Shown here: positions 1-8,328 of the stretch, one piece after another
How the letters are laid out: each line of letters begins with the position of its first letter
Position numbering within the stretch: the first letter of the stretch is position 1
Source of the DNA: Streptomyces griseoflavus
GTDB taxonomy: Bacteria; Actinomycetota; Actinomycetes; Streptomycetales; Streptomycetaceae
Direction of reading: 5' to 3'
Assembly: GCF_014649995.1 (NCBI RefSeq)
Contig: NZ_BMUC01000010.1
Location: forward strand, 245,660 to 309,659
Length of the DNA stretch: 64,000 nucleotides
Made by a program: the position numbers and the translations under genes
Notes under the pieces: generated by a model
The model's database searches: none
What the model was told of the DNA's origin: nothing
The model's input: the letters and a program-made list of their open reading frames with translations, nothing else

Positions 1-2085
1 GTAGTACCAGCCCTGGGCCGTGTCGCAGCCCAGGATGCGCAGCTGTTCGGCCTGGGCGCCCGTCTCCACGCCCTCCACCGTGACCGCGAGGTCGAGGCTG
101 TGGGCCAGGGAGACGATGCCCTCGACGATCTTGAGGTCGACGGGGTCGGCCGGGAACTGCTGCATGCTCTGGGTGAAGGAACGGTCCAGCTTCAGGACGC
201 TCACCGGGAGCCGGCGCAGATTGGCCAGGTTGGAGTAGCCGGTGCCGAAGTCGTCCAGGGCGATGTCGACGCCCATCTCCGCCAGGCGGCGCAGCGGCTT
301 CAGCAGATCGTCGTCCGCTCCGATCAGCGCCGACTCGGTCACCTCCAGGCACAGCGCGTCGGGCTCGACCCCCGTGCGTTCCAGGATCTCCACGGTGTCC
401 TGGACCAGCCCCGGGTGGGTGAGCTGGCAGGGCGAGAGGTTGACGTTGACGCGCAGCGGGCCGAGGGCCTCCGCACCGCCGTGCCGGTCCTGCCACTCCC
501 GTGCCTGGCGCACAGACTGCTCCAGCACCCAGCGGCCCAGCGGCACGATGAGTCCCGTGTGCTCGGCGAGCGGGATGAACCGGTCCGGGGAGAGCACCCC
601 GTGCTGCGGGTGCAGCCAGCGCACCAGCGCCTCGGCTCCCCGGACGCTCCCGTCACCGAGGTGCACCAGCGGCTGGTACTCGATGAAGAACTCGCCCCGG
701 TCCAGGGCCGTCGGCAGCGCCGTGGTGAGCCCGTGCCGGGTGATGGCGCGGGCGTCGGCCTCCGGGTCGGCGAGCTCGAAACGGTTGCCGCCCGCCGACT
801 TGGCCCGGTACATGGTGATGTCGGCGCTGCGCAGGACCTCCGCCGGGCTGCGCTCACCGGCCGGTCCCTCGACGATGCCGATGCTGCCGCGCACGGTCAG
901 CTCACGGCCGTCGGCGCTGATCGGGGCGAGCAGCGCGTTCATGATGCGGGCGGCGAGCTCGTCGACCGTGCGCCGGGTGTCCGGGCCGGTGGTCAGCGCC
1001 ACGAACTCGTCGCCGCCGAGCCGCGCCACCATCTCGCCGGGCGCGGTGGCGCAGGCCTGGAGCCGGTCGGCGACCTCGACGAGCAGCCGGTCGCCGGCTG
1101 CGTGCCCGAGGCTGTCGTTGACGGTCTTGAAGCCGTCCAGGTCGAGGTAGCACAGTCCGAACCGCTGCCCCTCGCCGGCGCCGAGCGCCTTCTCCAGCCG
1201 CTCGAAGAAGAACGTCCGGTTGGGCAGCCCGGTGAGCGCGTCGTGGGTGGCCTCGTAGCGCAGGCGCAGGTTGAGCAGCCGCCGCTCGGTGGTGTCCTCC
1301 ATGAGGGCGAGCTGGTACTGCGGTTCGCCGTCGGCGTCGCGCAGCAGGGACACCGTCAGGTTGGTCCACAGGACCGTTCCGTCGGGGCGGTAGAAGGCCT
1401 TCTCGAGGTGGTAGTGCTCGCGCTCGCCGCTCACCAGTTCCTCGTAGAGCCGCCAGGTCTGCGGAGGGTCGTCGGGGTGGACCCAGTCCCTGACGTTGCG
1501 GCCGCGCAGGCCCTGCTCGGACAGGCCGAACATGCGCCGCAGCGCGCCGTTGACCTGGAAGATGTTGCCGTCCAGGTCGGCTATGGCGATGCCTATCGCC
1601 GCGCCCTCGAAGACCGCGCGGAAGCGGGCCTCGGTGGCGTGCAGCGCCTGCGCCACCACGCCCTGGGCCTCCAGCGCGGCCCGTGCGATGGCCTCCTGCT
1701 CGGCCAGCGTCCGCTCCCGCAGCGCCTGCGCGAACCCGGCGGCCATGGCGTGCTGGAGCCTGGCGCTGCGTGCCCTGAGGTCCTCGCGGTCGCCGTCCTC
1801 GCCGCAGTACAGGACGAGATAGGCGTCCACGCAGTCCAGGGTGCGGCTGAGCGCCTCGGGGTCGGTGCAGTGTTCGCGGACCAGGGACGCGCCGGCCTGC
1901 CTGCCCGCGTCCGCGTCGAACGATCTGGCCCGCAGCGCCCGGCTCAGCAGCCGGGCCAGCGGCAGCAGACGCGCCTCGAACTCGGAGCGGGTCGACGAGG
2001 TCGAGGTCACCGGGAAGACGGCCCGGCTCCAGATCGTCGCGAACCGGCGAAGTCTGTCCTCCGGCCCGTCCGGCTCCGCGCTCAC
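1..2085 (-). CDS. PAS-GGDEF-EAL cyclic-di-GMP enzyme (3' end outside window)
   Basis: Predicted dual diguanylate cyclase/phosphodiesterase controlling c-di-GMP, the second messenger of Streptomyces development. Read on the minus strand from GTG at 2085, it has an N-terminal helical region, a PAS domain around residues 148-265, a GGDEF domain with intact RLGGDEF near residue 357, and an EAL domain with the EAL triad near 485. The NVNLSP, EVTESAL, LDDFGTGYSNL and VLKLD phosphodiesterase motifs are all readable, so both activities look intact on paper. No transmembrane segment is visible in the part present. The GTG overlaps the upstream stop codon by three bases (GTGA), implying translational coupling. 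Architecture and neighbours resemble S. coelicolor RmdA, from memory. The C-terminus lies beyond the left edge. Confidence 0.93.
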   Translation of the reverse strand, partial: MSAEPDGPEDRLRRFATIWSRAVFPVTSTSSTRSEFEARLLPLARLLSRALRARSFDADAGRQAGASLVREHCTDPEALSRTLDCVDAYLVLYCGEDGDREDLRARSARLQHAMAAGFAQALRERTLAEQEAIARAALEAQGVVAQALHATEARFRAVFEGAAIGIAIADLDGNIFQVNGALRRMFGLSEQGLRGRNVRDWVHPDDPPQTWRLYEELVSGEREHYHLEKAFYRPDGTVLWTNLTVSLLRDADGEPQYQLALMEDTTERRLLNLRLRYEATHDALTGLPNRTFFFERLEKALGAGEGQRFGLCYLDLDGFKTVNDSLGHAAGDRLLVEVADRLQACATAPGEMVARLGGDEFVALTTGPDTRRTVDELAARIMNALLAPISADGRELTVRGSIGIVEGPAGERSPAEVLRSADITMYRAKSAGGNRFELADPEADARAITRHGLTTALPTALDRGEFFIEYQPLVHLGDGSVRGAEALVRWLHPQHGVLSPDRFIPLAEHTGLIVPLGRWVLEQSVRQAREWQDRHGGAEALGPLRVNVNLSPCQLTHPGLVQDTVEILERTGVEPDALCLEVTESALIGADDDLLKPLRRLAEMGVDIALDDFGTGYSNLANLRRLPVSVLKLDRSFTQSMQQFPADPVDLKIVEGIVSLAHSLDLAVTVEGVETGAQAEQLRILGCDTAQGWYY

Positions 2086-2906
2086 GCCGTACGCCCCACG
2101 CCCGCGAATCCGGAGAAGGCGTAGGGATCCTCGTCCTCCGGTGCGGTGTCGGGCCGCCACCGCGGCATCGGCACCAGTCCGGGTTCCACCATGTCGTACC
2201 CCTCGAAGAACCGCGCGATCTCGTCGCGCGTGCGCATGATCAGCGGATTGCGGATGTTCTGGTACACGTCCACCGCGCCCTCGGCACGTTCCGGCGGCAG
2301 CGGGATCCCGTCGTAGGAGGCGTGGGTGAGTACGAGCATGCTGCCGGGCGCGAGCGCCTCACGCAGTTCGGTCACCGCCGCATACGGGTCGTCCGCGTCT
2401 TCCACGAAATGCAGTATGGCAACGAGAAGCAGCGCCACCGGCCGGTTCAGGTCGATCAGCCGGAGCAGTTCGGGACTGTTCAGGATCTCCCCGGGCTTTC
2501 GGAGGTCCGCCGCGAGGATGCCCGCGCCGTCGGTTCCCTGGAGAACCGCCTGGCTGTGCGCCACGGCCACCGGGTCGTGGTCGACGTACATCACTCGGGC
2601 GTCCGGAGCTGCCGCCCGCGCCACCTCGTGGACGTTGCCGAACGTCGGAATGCCGGAGCCGATGTCCAGGAACTGGGTGATGCCCTCGGCGGCGGCGAAA
2701 CGCACCGCCCGGCGCATGAACGCCCGGTTCGCCTGCATGATCTTGGGCAGGCCCGGCATGAACTCCATGGCCTTGCGGGCCGCTTCCCGGTCGACCTCGA
2801 AGTTGTGCGATCCGCCCAGGTAGTAGTCGTACATCCGGGAGACGCTGGGCACCGAGATGTCGATGCTCCGGGGAGCCCAGGCGGGACGCTCCATGCAACT
2901 CTCCAC
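2082..2906 (-). CDS. SAM-dependent methyltransferase, DUF574/Methyltransf_19 family
   Basis: A 274-residue protein of the family expanded in Streptomyces (SAM-dependent methyltransferase, formerly DUF574). The opening SxxRMYDYYLGGSHNF block and the glycine-rich SAM site FLDIGSGIPT near residue 76 are typical, and length matches the family. Substrates of this family are unknown. The ATG at 2906 gives MESC; an internal ATG four codons later (MERP) is a possible start. The stop overlaps the start of the c-di-GMP enzyme, so the two probably form a coupled operon, a pairing that says nothing certain about function. Confidence 0.88.
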   Translation of the reverse strand: MESCMERPAWAPRSIDISVPSVSRMYDYYLGGSHNFEVDREAARKAMEFMPGLPKIMQANRAFMRRAVRFAAAEGITQFLDIGSGIPTFGNVHEVARAAAPDARVMYVDHDPVAVAHSQAVLQGTDGAGILAADLRKPGEILNSPELLRLIDLNRPVALLLVAILHFVEDADDPYAAVTELREALAPGSMLVLTHASYDGIPLPPERAEGAVDVYQNIRNPLIMRTRDEIARFFEGYDMVEPGLVPMPRWRPDTAPEDEDPYAFSGFAGVGRTA

Positions 2907-3216
2907 AACGTAGGCGATCCGGTGTTCGAGCAGAGGCTACTGATCGCCTGCCAATCGGGCGAGCCCAAACGGAAATTGACCGTCCGTTCCCGGTCACTGC
3001 CAATGGCACGTGCCGAATCGGTATACCCGTATGCGTGACGAGAAGTGTCCGCGGCATTCCGGAGAGTTCCGGCACGTCGAGAAGTTCCCGGCGAAGAGTG
3101 CCGATATTTCCCCGGGTTCAGGTGAAGCACGGCAAAACGGTCCGCCCCTCCGCGGGCTGCGGAGGGGCGGACACTCGGCCGGCGGCATCCGGAGCGGACG
3201 ACACCTTGGGAGGTAG
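2907..3216. other. Intergenic region upstream of the methyltransferase
   Basis: A 310-bp stretch with no credible gene. It holds the promoter and leader of the methyltransferase operon on the minus strand and, at its right end, the hairpin that terminates the lipoprotein gene. Base composition is noticeably less GC-rich around 2930-3060 than in the flanking genes, as expected of a promoter region. Confidence 0.6.
3140..3172 (-). terminator. Hairpin terminator of the lipoprotein gene
   Basis: Perfect inverted repeat with 14-bp arms (GTCCGCCCCTCCGC / GCGGAGGGGCGGAC) and a 5-nt loop, about 45 bp past the lipoprotein stop. There is no U-tract, which is normal for Streptomyces. Confidence 0.8.
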
Positions 3217-4146
3217 TTACTTCTCCGAAGCGCCGACCGGCTTTCCGTCGGGGCGCACGGCGTACCAGGTGCCGCCCACGCCCTGACCGTTGGTGTCGCC
3301 GGCGGCCTTGTCACCGGCGAAGGTGTAGATGGGCCAGCAGTTGATGGTCTGCTGGGCGGCGCCGTCCGGGCGGGTGAAGGTCATGTAGTTCTTCTTCTGG
3401 ATGCCCTTGGTGTCCGCGAAGTCGACCGGTGCCACCACCGGCCACTTCTCCAGGCAGGCGCCGGTGCAGGCCGACACGGGCTTCGGCCAGGCCTCGTCCT
3501 TCATGAAGCGGTAGACCGTCATGCCGTTCCTGTCGACGACGATCTCGCCCAGCTTGGGATCCTGGCGGGTGGACAGCCCCGCCTGCGCGGCCCCTCGCGC
3601 CTTCTTGCCCTCGGGGGTGAAGGCGAACCACTTGCCGCCCACACCCTGCCCCTTGGCGTCCCCCGCGTTGACGTCCTTGACGTACCGGTAGGCGGGCCAG
3701 CCGTCGACGGTGAGCTGCTTGGTGCCGTCGGCCCGGGTGACCTCTCCCAGCAGCGCCTCGTCGATGCCCTCGCCGGCCGAGGCGTCGTCGGCGGGCACCG
3801 GCGGCCAGGTCTTGGCGCAGTCGTCCTCGCAGTTGGACTTGGGCGGCTTCGCGGTGTCCTGGTCGAAGCGGTACAGGGTCAGGCCCAGGTTGTCGGTCAC
3901 CACCTTGCCCAGTTCGGCGTTGGTGGAGACGTTCAGCTCGCCCGCGGTGTCGGCGGGGCTCGCCGCGCCCTGCCCGCCGCCGGCCTGGTCACCGCCGCCG
4001 GCGGTGCCCGCGGCGCCGGGCGCGGCCGTGGCACCCACGTTCTGGCTGACGGGGGGCGGCGGGGCGTCCTGACCGCACGCGGTGGTCAGGGCCAGCACCG
4101 CCGCGGCGCTCGCCACCAGTGAGGCGGTCCGCCAGGTGGTCTTCAT
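3217..4146 (-). CDS. Lipoprotein with two Yx(F/W/Y)xxD repeats (PF03640 type)
   Basis: A 309-residue secreted lipoprotein. From ATG 4146, preceded by GGAG at a 7-nt spacing, it has a lipoprotein signal ending LTTAC, with the lipidated Cys around residue 24, then a Gly/Ala/Pro-rich linker. Two repeats follow with LYRFDQD and VYRFMKD cores, each with paired cysteines (NCEDDC, ACTGAC) before a W-P segment. These match the bacterial family with a conserved Yx(FWY)xxD motif, whose role is unknown and sometimes proposed to be redox or copper related. The longer reading from 4224 is rejected because it has no signal peptide. It corresponds by position to SCO0930, from memory. Confidence 0.88.
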   Translation of the reverse strand: MKTTWRTASLVASAAAVLALTTACGQDAPPPPVSQNVGATAAPGAAGTAGGGDQAGGGQGAASPADTAGELNVSTNAELGKVVTDNLGLTLYRFDQDTAKPPKSNCEDDCAKTWPPVPADDASAGEGIDEALLGEVTRADGTKQLTVDGWPAYRYVKDVNAGDAKGQGVGGKWFAFTPEGKKARGAAQAGLSTRQDPKLGEIVVDRNGMTVYRFMKDEAWPKPVSACTGACLEKWPVVAPVDFADTKGIQKKNYMTFTRPDGAAQQTINCWPIYTFAGDKAAGDTNGQGVGGTWYAVRPDGKPVGASEK

Positions 4147-4315
4147 CGTCAACTCCACATCATCGACCAGGTCTTGCAGCGCCCTGCTGTGCCGCCGCTC
4201 GACGATGGGTACGCACGGAAGCACGCCTCGTGTTCAACGGCGGCCCGGTTTTCTTTCTTTAACTCCTTCGGGGCAATCACCGGGCTGCCACGCGTGACCG
4301 GGCGGTTCCCGACTC

Positions 4316-4915
4316 ATGATCCTCGTCGTGCAACCTCTCGTACGGACCCAATCCCGCGCCGCGGCAGGCGCGTTGGCCGCGGCGGCGCTGGTCTGGGCGC
4401 TCGCCGGGGCGCCCGGCGCGGCGGTGGCCGACGCCTGCGCGTACGCCTCGACGGGACCGGGCGGCACGGAGGCGGTGGCGATCGCGGGCAGCATCACCTG
4501 GACGGACCCCCCGCCCTGCGTGCCGGCCCCGACCCCGACGCCCACCCCCACGCCCACTCCGACACCGCCACCGCCACCGCCACCGCCGGCGCCGACTCCC
4601 CCGCCGAGTCCCGATCCGACACCGGATCCGCCCCCGCCCAAGGCCCGTCCGGTGCCGCCGCCGGCGCCCGTGGCCCCCGCGCCACCGCCCCCGCCGGCCC
4701 GGCCCGAGCCACCGCCACCGCCACCGCCATCGCCACCGCCGGCGCCGCCGCCGGACCCGCCGAAGCCCCGGCCGTCCGCCGCGCCCGTGCACTATCCGGC
4801 GTACCGCGCGGCCCCGGCACCGAAGCCCACCGGTGGCGCCACGTCGCCGCTCACCTTCGTCCTGCTCATCACGACGCCCGCGGTGGTCGCCATCGCCGCG
4901 CTGCGTCCGCGCTGA
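4316..4915 (+). CDS. Proline-rich secreted, C-terminally anchored protein
   Basis: A 199-residue protein with a signal peptide (residues about 14-40), a short region with two cysteines, and a long central stretch dominated by Pro with Ala and Thr. A hydrophobic segment LTFVLLITTPAVVAIAAL ends in an RPR tail. The Pro-rich core looks like a wall-spanning spacer. Just before the membrane segment is KPTGG, a possible non-canonical sorting sequence given the sortase 2 kb away. Function unknown. The DNA is a run of CCG/CCA/CCC codons, so strong ORFs on the other strand and frames here are shadows. Confidence 0.7.
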   Translation: MILVVQPLVRTQSRAAAGALAAAALVWALAGAPGAAVADACAYASTGPGGTEAVAIAGSITWTDPPPCVPAPTPTPTPTPTPTPPPPPPPPAPTPPPSPDPTPDPPPPKARPVPPPAPVAPAPPPPPARPEPPPPPPPSPPPAPPPDPPKPRPSAAPVHYPAYRAAPAPKPTGGATSPLTFVLLITTPAVVAIAALRPR

Positions 4916-4945
4916 GACCCGCCCGACCCCTTCTGGAGGCACCTC

Positions 4946-5710
4946 TTGCCGGAATGGCTTGTTCTCACCCTCGCGATGCTCGCCGCCTGCGCCGTCGTGG
5001 TCGTCATCACCCTGCTGCGGCACCGCAGGGCGGCCGACGACGAGGACACCAGCGAGACCCCGGACGTCATCGAGTACATGACGATGTGGATCGGTGTGGT
5101 GTACGCCATCGTCCTGGGTCTCGCCATCGCCGGCGTCTGGGAGGGCCGCAGCGCCGCCCAGGAACACGTACGGGCGGAGGCGGTGGCCCTGCACGAGATC
5201 AGCGAGCGGGTACGGGTCTACCCCGTCGAGGTGCGCGACCGGATCCGGGACGATGTCAACGCCTATGTCGGACACGTCGTCACCACGGAGTGGCGGTCCA
5301 TGGCCGACGACAGCCGGGTCACCGAGCGCGGTGGCGAACTGCTCGACCGGGTCCGCCGGGACGTCACCGACTACGAGCCGCGGACGGACTTCGAGGCCCA
5401 GGCCTACCAGCCCCTGGTGGACCAGGTGGCCGCCGCCGACGAGGCGCGCAGCGCCCGGGCCGAGTCGACCGGGGAGACCATGCCGGGCGTGGTGTGGTTC
5501 GGCCTGGTCGCGGGGGCCGTCATCACGATCGGGATGATCTTCGCGCTGCAGATCCGGCGCACCACGCGGGAGATGGTCCTCGCCGGGCTGTTCTCCGCAC
5601 TGATCGCCTTCCTGCTCTTCCTCATCTGGGACTTCGACGCGCCGTACGGCAGGGGTCTGGCCACCTCGGCGGACCCGTTCCTGCGGCTCTTCCCTCACCT
5701 CGGGGGCTGA
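4946..5710 (+). CDS. DUF4239 (bestrophin-like) membrane protein
   Basis: A 254-residue membrane protein that fits DUF4239. It has an N-terminal membrane helix, a second around residues 50-65, a long soluble charged middle and two closely spaced C-terminal helices (about 172-190 and 198-216). Start is TTG at 4946, with GGAGG six bases before it. It lies 30 bp after the Pro-rich protein and is likely co-transcribed. Members are annotated bestrophin-like and may be ion channels; nothing here identifies the ion. Confidence 0.82.
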   Translation: MPEWLVLTLAMLAACAVVVVITLLRHRRAADDEDTSETPDVIEYMTMWIGVVYAIVLGLAIAGVWEGRSAAQEHVRAEAVALHEISERVRVYPVEVRDRIRDDVNAYVGHVVTTEWRSMADDSRVTERGGELLDRVRRDVTDYEPRTDFEAQAYQPLVDQVAAADEARSARAESTGETMPGVVWFGLVAGAVITIGMIFALQIRRTTREMVLAGLFSALIAFLLFLIWDFDAPYGRGLATSADPFLRLFPHLGG

Positions 5711-5735
5711 TCCCCCTCGCGGAAGGACGCGGCGA

Positions 5736-5763
5736 CGCCCCGGATCCTCCGGGATCCGGGGCG
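5736..5763. terminator. Bidirectional hairpin terminator
   Basis: Perfect 12-bp inverted repeat (CGCCCCGGATCC / GGATCCGGGGCG) with a 4-nt loop, placed between the convergent DUF4239 gene and the secreted protein gene. Confidence 0.8.
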
Positions 5764-5808
5764 CGGCCTGTCGAACACGTACGCATCGGGACCGAGGGGG
5801 ACAGCGGC

Positions 5809-6306
5809 TCAGATCCGCTTCTCGGCGCGGCGGCGCATCCAGAAGACACCGCTGCCGGCGACCGCGGCGGCCACCAGCGCACCGCCGATCGCCATGTCGG
5901 TGGGGGTGGCACCGCTGGTGCTGCTGCCGCCGATACCGCCGCGGACCCCGCCGATGACGGTGAAGGCGGCCGGGCGGGTCAGGCTCCTGCCGGAGCATTG
6001 GACCGTGATGTCGTAGGAACCGGCGCGGGCGTCGTCGTCGATGGTGGCGGTGCCCTTCGCGGTGCCGTTGGCGCCGTGGATGGGTGTCAGGTTGGTCCTG
6101 GGGAAGGCGTTGGAGGTCGCCGTGCCGCCGTTGGGGCAGCCGTCGACGGTGATGGTCAGCTGGCCACCGCGGGCGATGACGCTGGGCAGGGCGACGATGT
6201 TGGACGGGTTGGGCACCCGGCCGGAGTCCGCGACGGCCGCCGGAGCGGCGACCCCCAGGACGGCGGCCGCGACACCGGCGGCCGCCAGGGCACGTGAGTT
6301 GCGCAT
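5809..6306 (-). CDS. Secreted protein with C-terminal membrane anchor
   Basis: A 165-residue exported protein. From ATG 6306 (GGAGG upstream) there is a clean signal peptide ending PAAVADS, then a beta-rich domain with two cysteines (DGCP, VQCSG) that could form a disulfide. A Gly/Ser linker, a hydrophobic helix around residues 134-154 and the tail RRRAEKRI follow. The signal, domain, TM and basic-tail layout is that of cell-wall-sorted or membrane-anchored proteins, but no LPxTG or LAxTG is visible; ATPTD lies before the helix. The gene is divergent from the sortase. Function unknown. Confidence 0.78.
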   Translation of the reverse strand: MRNSRALAAAGVAAAVLGVAAPAAVADSGRVPNPSNIVALPSVIARGGQLTITVDGCPNGGTATSNAFPRTNLTPIHGANGTAKGTATIDDDARAGSYDITVQCSGRSLTRPAAFTVIGGVRGGIGGSSTSGATPTDMAIGGALVAAAVAGSGVFWMRRRAEKRI

Positions 6307-6583
6307 GTGATCCTCCGCGGAAGGCGCCCCGGGGCCCGTCCCCGGTCCGATCGGCGAGAAAGCGCCTCCCGGAAAGACCCTCAGATGCGCTGCGCCGGGC
6401 CGCATTTCGGGAGTGGTCCGTACCGGTGAGGGCGACCCCTGGCGGAAAACCGCGCCGGAGGGTATCGCCGCAGGTCACGGACCGTCAGAAAATCTTCGTC
6501 GGGCCCCGCCCCGGATGGCGCACCGTGCCCGGTCCCGGCCACCCGTTCGCCACCGCCCCGTCGCCGGTTGCGCGCGTGCCGCC

Positions 6584-6589
6584 TAGCGT
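6584..6589 (+). promoter_or_regulatory. Possible -10 (TAGCGT) of the sortase gene
   Basis: TAGCGT lies seven bases before an in-frame ATG at 6597, the arrangement of leaderless Streptomyces transcripts. No good -35 is seen at 16-19 bp. Confidence 0.4.
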
Positions 6590-6641
6590 TTTCGTCATGC
6601 GCGAGTGGTACGGCGACGGCCGTGTCGAGAGGGGAAGGCGA

Positions 6642-7310
6642 ATGTCTGCTTTCGAGCCGGACGAAGCCGAATGGGAGGTCCGGCGGAGAAGACGCGCCCC
6701 GTGGGGCGTGATAGCGCTGGTTCTGCTGACCGGCCTCGCGCTCATCCGGAACGGTTCGGGGGAGTTCGACGTGGGGCCGCCCCAGCCGGCGGGCGCGGCC
6801 GCCGCCGACACCCGGGCTCCCGCCGGCATCACGGTGCCCGCGGTGGGGCCGCTGCCGTACGCGGTGCCGGACCGGGTCCGTATCCCGGCGATCCAGGTGG
6901 ACGCGCCGGTCATGCCGGTGGGTCTGGACGTGGAGGGCTGGGTGGACGCGCCGCCGCCCGAGGACCCGAATCTGGCGGGCTGGTTCACCGGCGCGGTCTC
7001 GCCGGGCGAGAAGGGCACGGCGGTCGTCGTCGGCCACGTCGACAACGCGCAGGGCCCGGCGGTGTTCTACGGACTCGGGGCGCTGCAGAAGGGCAGCCGC
7101 GTCGAGATCGCGCGCAGGGACGGGAGGACCGCCGTGTTCGAGATCTACGGCGTCGAGGTCTTCGCGAAGAACGACTTCCCCGGCGACCGGGTCTACGCCT
7201 CCAAGGGCACGGCGGAGTTGCGGGTCATCACCTGTGGCGGCGGGTTCTCCCAGCAGGACGGCTACGACGGGAACGTCGTCGCCTTCGCCCGCCTGGCCGA
7301 GGTCCGCTGA
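6642..7310 (+). CDS. Class F-type sortase
   Basis: Sortase-family transpeptidase, 222 residues. It has a basic N-terminus (RRRRR), one signal-anchor helix (about residues 24-40), an Ala/Pro stem and a beta-barrel with the catalytic His in VVGHVDN and the catalytic Cys in VITCGGG; the size suits the small actinobacterial class F enzymes. Start at 6642 has GGGGAAGG upstream; a leaderless ATG at 6597 in the same frame is an alternative adding 15 residues. The two neighbouring anchored secreted proteins are the obvious candidate substrates, but neither has a canonical motif. Confidence 0.88.
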   Translation: MSAFEPDEAEWEVRRRRRAPWGVIALVLLTGLALIRNGSGEFDVGPPQPAGAAAADTRAPAGITVPAVGPLPYAVPDRVRIPAIQVDAPVMPVGLDVEGWVDAPPPEDPNLAGWFTGAVSPGEKGTAVVVGHVDNAQGPAVFYGLGALQKGSRVEIARRDGRTAVFEIYGVEVFAKNDFPGDRVYASKGTAELRVITCGGGFSQQDGYDGNVVAFARLAEVR

Positions 7311-7315
7311 GCGGT

Positions 7316-7337
7316 CCCCCGTCCGGACGGGCGGGGG
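7316..7337. terminator. Bidirectional hairpin between sortase and deacetylase
   Basis: Nine-base-pair stem (CCCCCGTCC with GGGCGGGGG, one G-U pair) and a 4-nt loop in the 30-bp gap between convergent genes. Confidence 0.65.
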
Positions 7338-7340
7338 CTC

Positions 7341-8183
7341 TCAGGCGTACTGCCGGCGGGGCACGCTGATGTGGTAGCCGGAGTCCAGCAGTTCCGGCAG
7401 ATAGGTGCGCAGGGCCCGCACGCTCTGGGAGCGGTCGCCCCCGGCGTCGTGCGAGAGCACCACGACGCCGGGTGCGGCGCCCTGCTCCACCCGGTCGACG
7501 ATGGTGGCGGTCCCCGGGGAGGTCCAGTCCAGGGTGTCGACCGTCCAGCCCAGGGGTTCCATGCCCAGTTCGGCGCCGAGCTGGAAGGCGGCGCGGTTCC
7601 AGGCGCCGTAGGGCGCGCGGAACCAGGCGGGGCGTTCGCCGTGGGCCTTCTCGATGATGTCGCAGGTGCGTTCCATCTCCGAGCGGATCCGGCGGCGGCT
7701 GAGGCGCGTGAGCAGCGGGTGGCTCCAGGTGTGGTTGCCGACCACGTGGCCCTCGTCCGCCATCCGGGCCAGGAGATCCCGGTTCTCGGCCGCCATCCCC
7801 CCGCACACGAAGAACATCGCCCGCACCTCGTAGCGGGCCAGGGTGTCGAGGATGGGCGGGGTGTAGCGGGGGTCGGGTCCGTCGTCGAAGGTCAGCACCA
7901 TGGTGCGGCCGCGCCCGGACATCCGCAGCAGCGGTTGCCTGCGCACCGGTGTGCTGCCGGCCGTGCTCGGCGGGCCGTAGCCGGCCAGGGGCCTCAGGCG
8001 GTATTCGGAGGGCTTGAGCGGACGGCGGGCGGCCTGGGCGCCGGCGGCGGGCGGCACCGGGGGCGGCGGCGCGGCCCGGTTCCCGGTGCCCTGCGCGAGT
8101 GCCGCGGCGACACCCGCCGCGCCCAGGGTGGCCGCACCGGTGAGCAACGCCCGGCGCCGGGTGAGCAACTGATCCTTCTGCAT
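7341..8183 (-). CDS. Polysaccharide deacetylase (NodB fold), Tat-exported
   Basis: A 280-residue carbohydrate esterase 4 family protein, expected to remove N-acetyl groups from peptidoglycan or another cell-surface polysaccharide outside the membrane. A twin-arginine-type signal TRRRALLTGA opens the protein, followed by a Pro/Ala linker. The NodB domain has TFDDGPDP (catalytic Asp and metal Asp, residues 100-101), HTWSH (metal His 151 and 155) and RAPYGAWN, so metal and catalytic positions look intact. It converges on the sortase gene and is divergent from the USP gene. Confidence 0.92.
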   Translation of the reverse strand: MQKDQLLTRRRALLTGAATLGAAGVAAALAQGTGNRAAPPPPVPPAAGAQAARRPLKPSEYRLRPLAGYGPPSTAGSTPVRRQPLLRMSGRGRTMVLTFDDGPDPRYTPPILDTLARYEVRAMFFVCGGMAAENRDLLARMADEGHVVGNHTWSHPLLTRLSRRRIRSEMERTCDIIEKAHGERPAWFRAPYGAWNRAAFQLGAELGMEPLGWTVDTLDWTSPGTATIVDRVEQGAAPGVVVLSHDAGGDRSQSVRALRTYLPELLDSGYHISVPRRQYA

Positions 8184-8315
8184 GACTCATCAGTCGCCCC
8201 GCGGAGGGCCGACGCACCTCGACAACACCGGTGCGGCGGCACGATTTCACCCGGTCGGCGCAGTTTTGGCGGGCGATTGCCGTGCGCACACGACGGACCG
8301 GGGCACGCGGTCCGA

Positions 8316-8321
8316 TAGCCT
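8316..8321 (+). promoter_or_regulatory. -10 (TAGCCT) of a leaderless USP transcript
   Basis: TAGCCT sits exactly seven bases upstream of the GTG start at 8329, so transcription probably begins at the start codon. This supports GTG 8329, which lacks a ribosome-binding site. Confidence 0.55.
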
Positions 8322-8328
8322 CGCCCGG

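Noticed and set aside
100-2124. A 674-codon plus-strand reading frame and its overlapping frames
   Set aside because: It is the complement of the GGDEF/EAL gene, whose motifs are unmistakable. Very high GC leaves antisense frames open.
4174-6478. Long frames of over 700 codons on both strands across the Pro-rich and DUF4239 genes
   Set aside because: Low-complexity Arg/Gly/Ala translations with no domain; shadows of the Pro-codon run and neighbouring genes.
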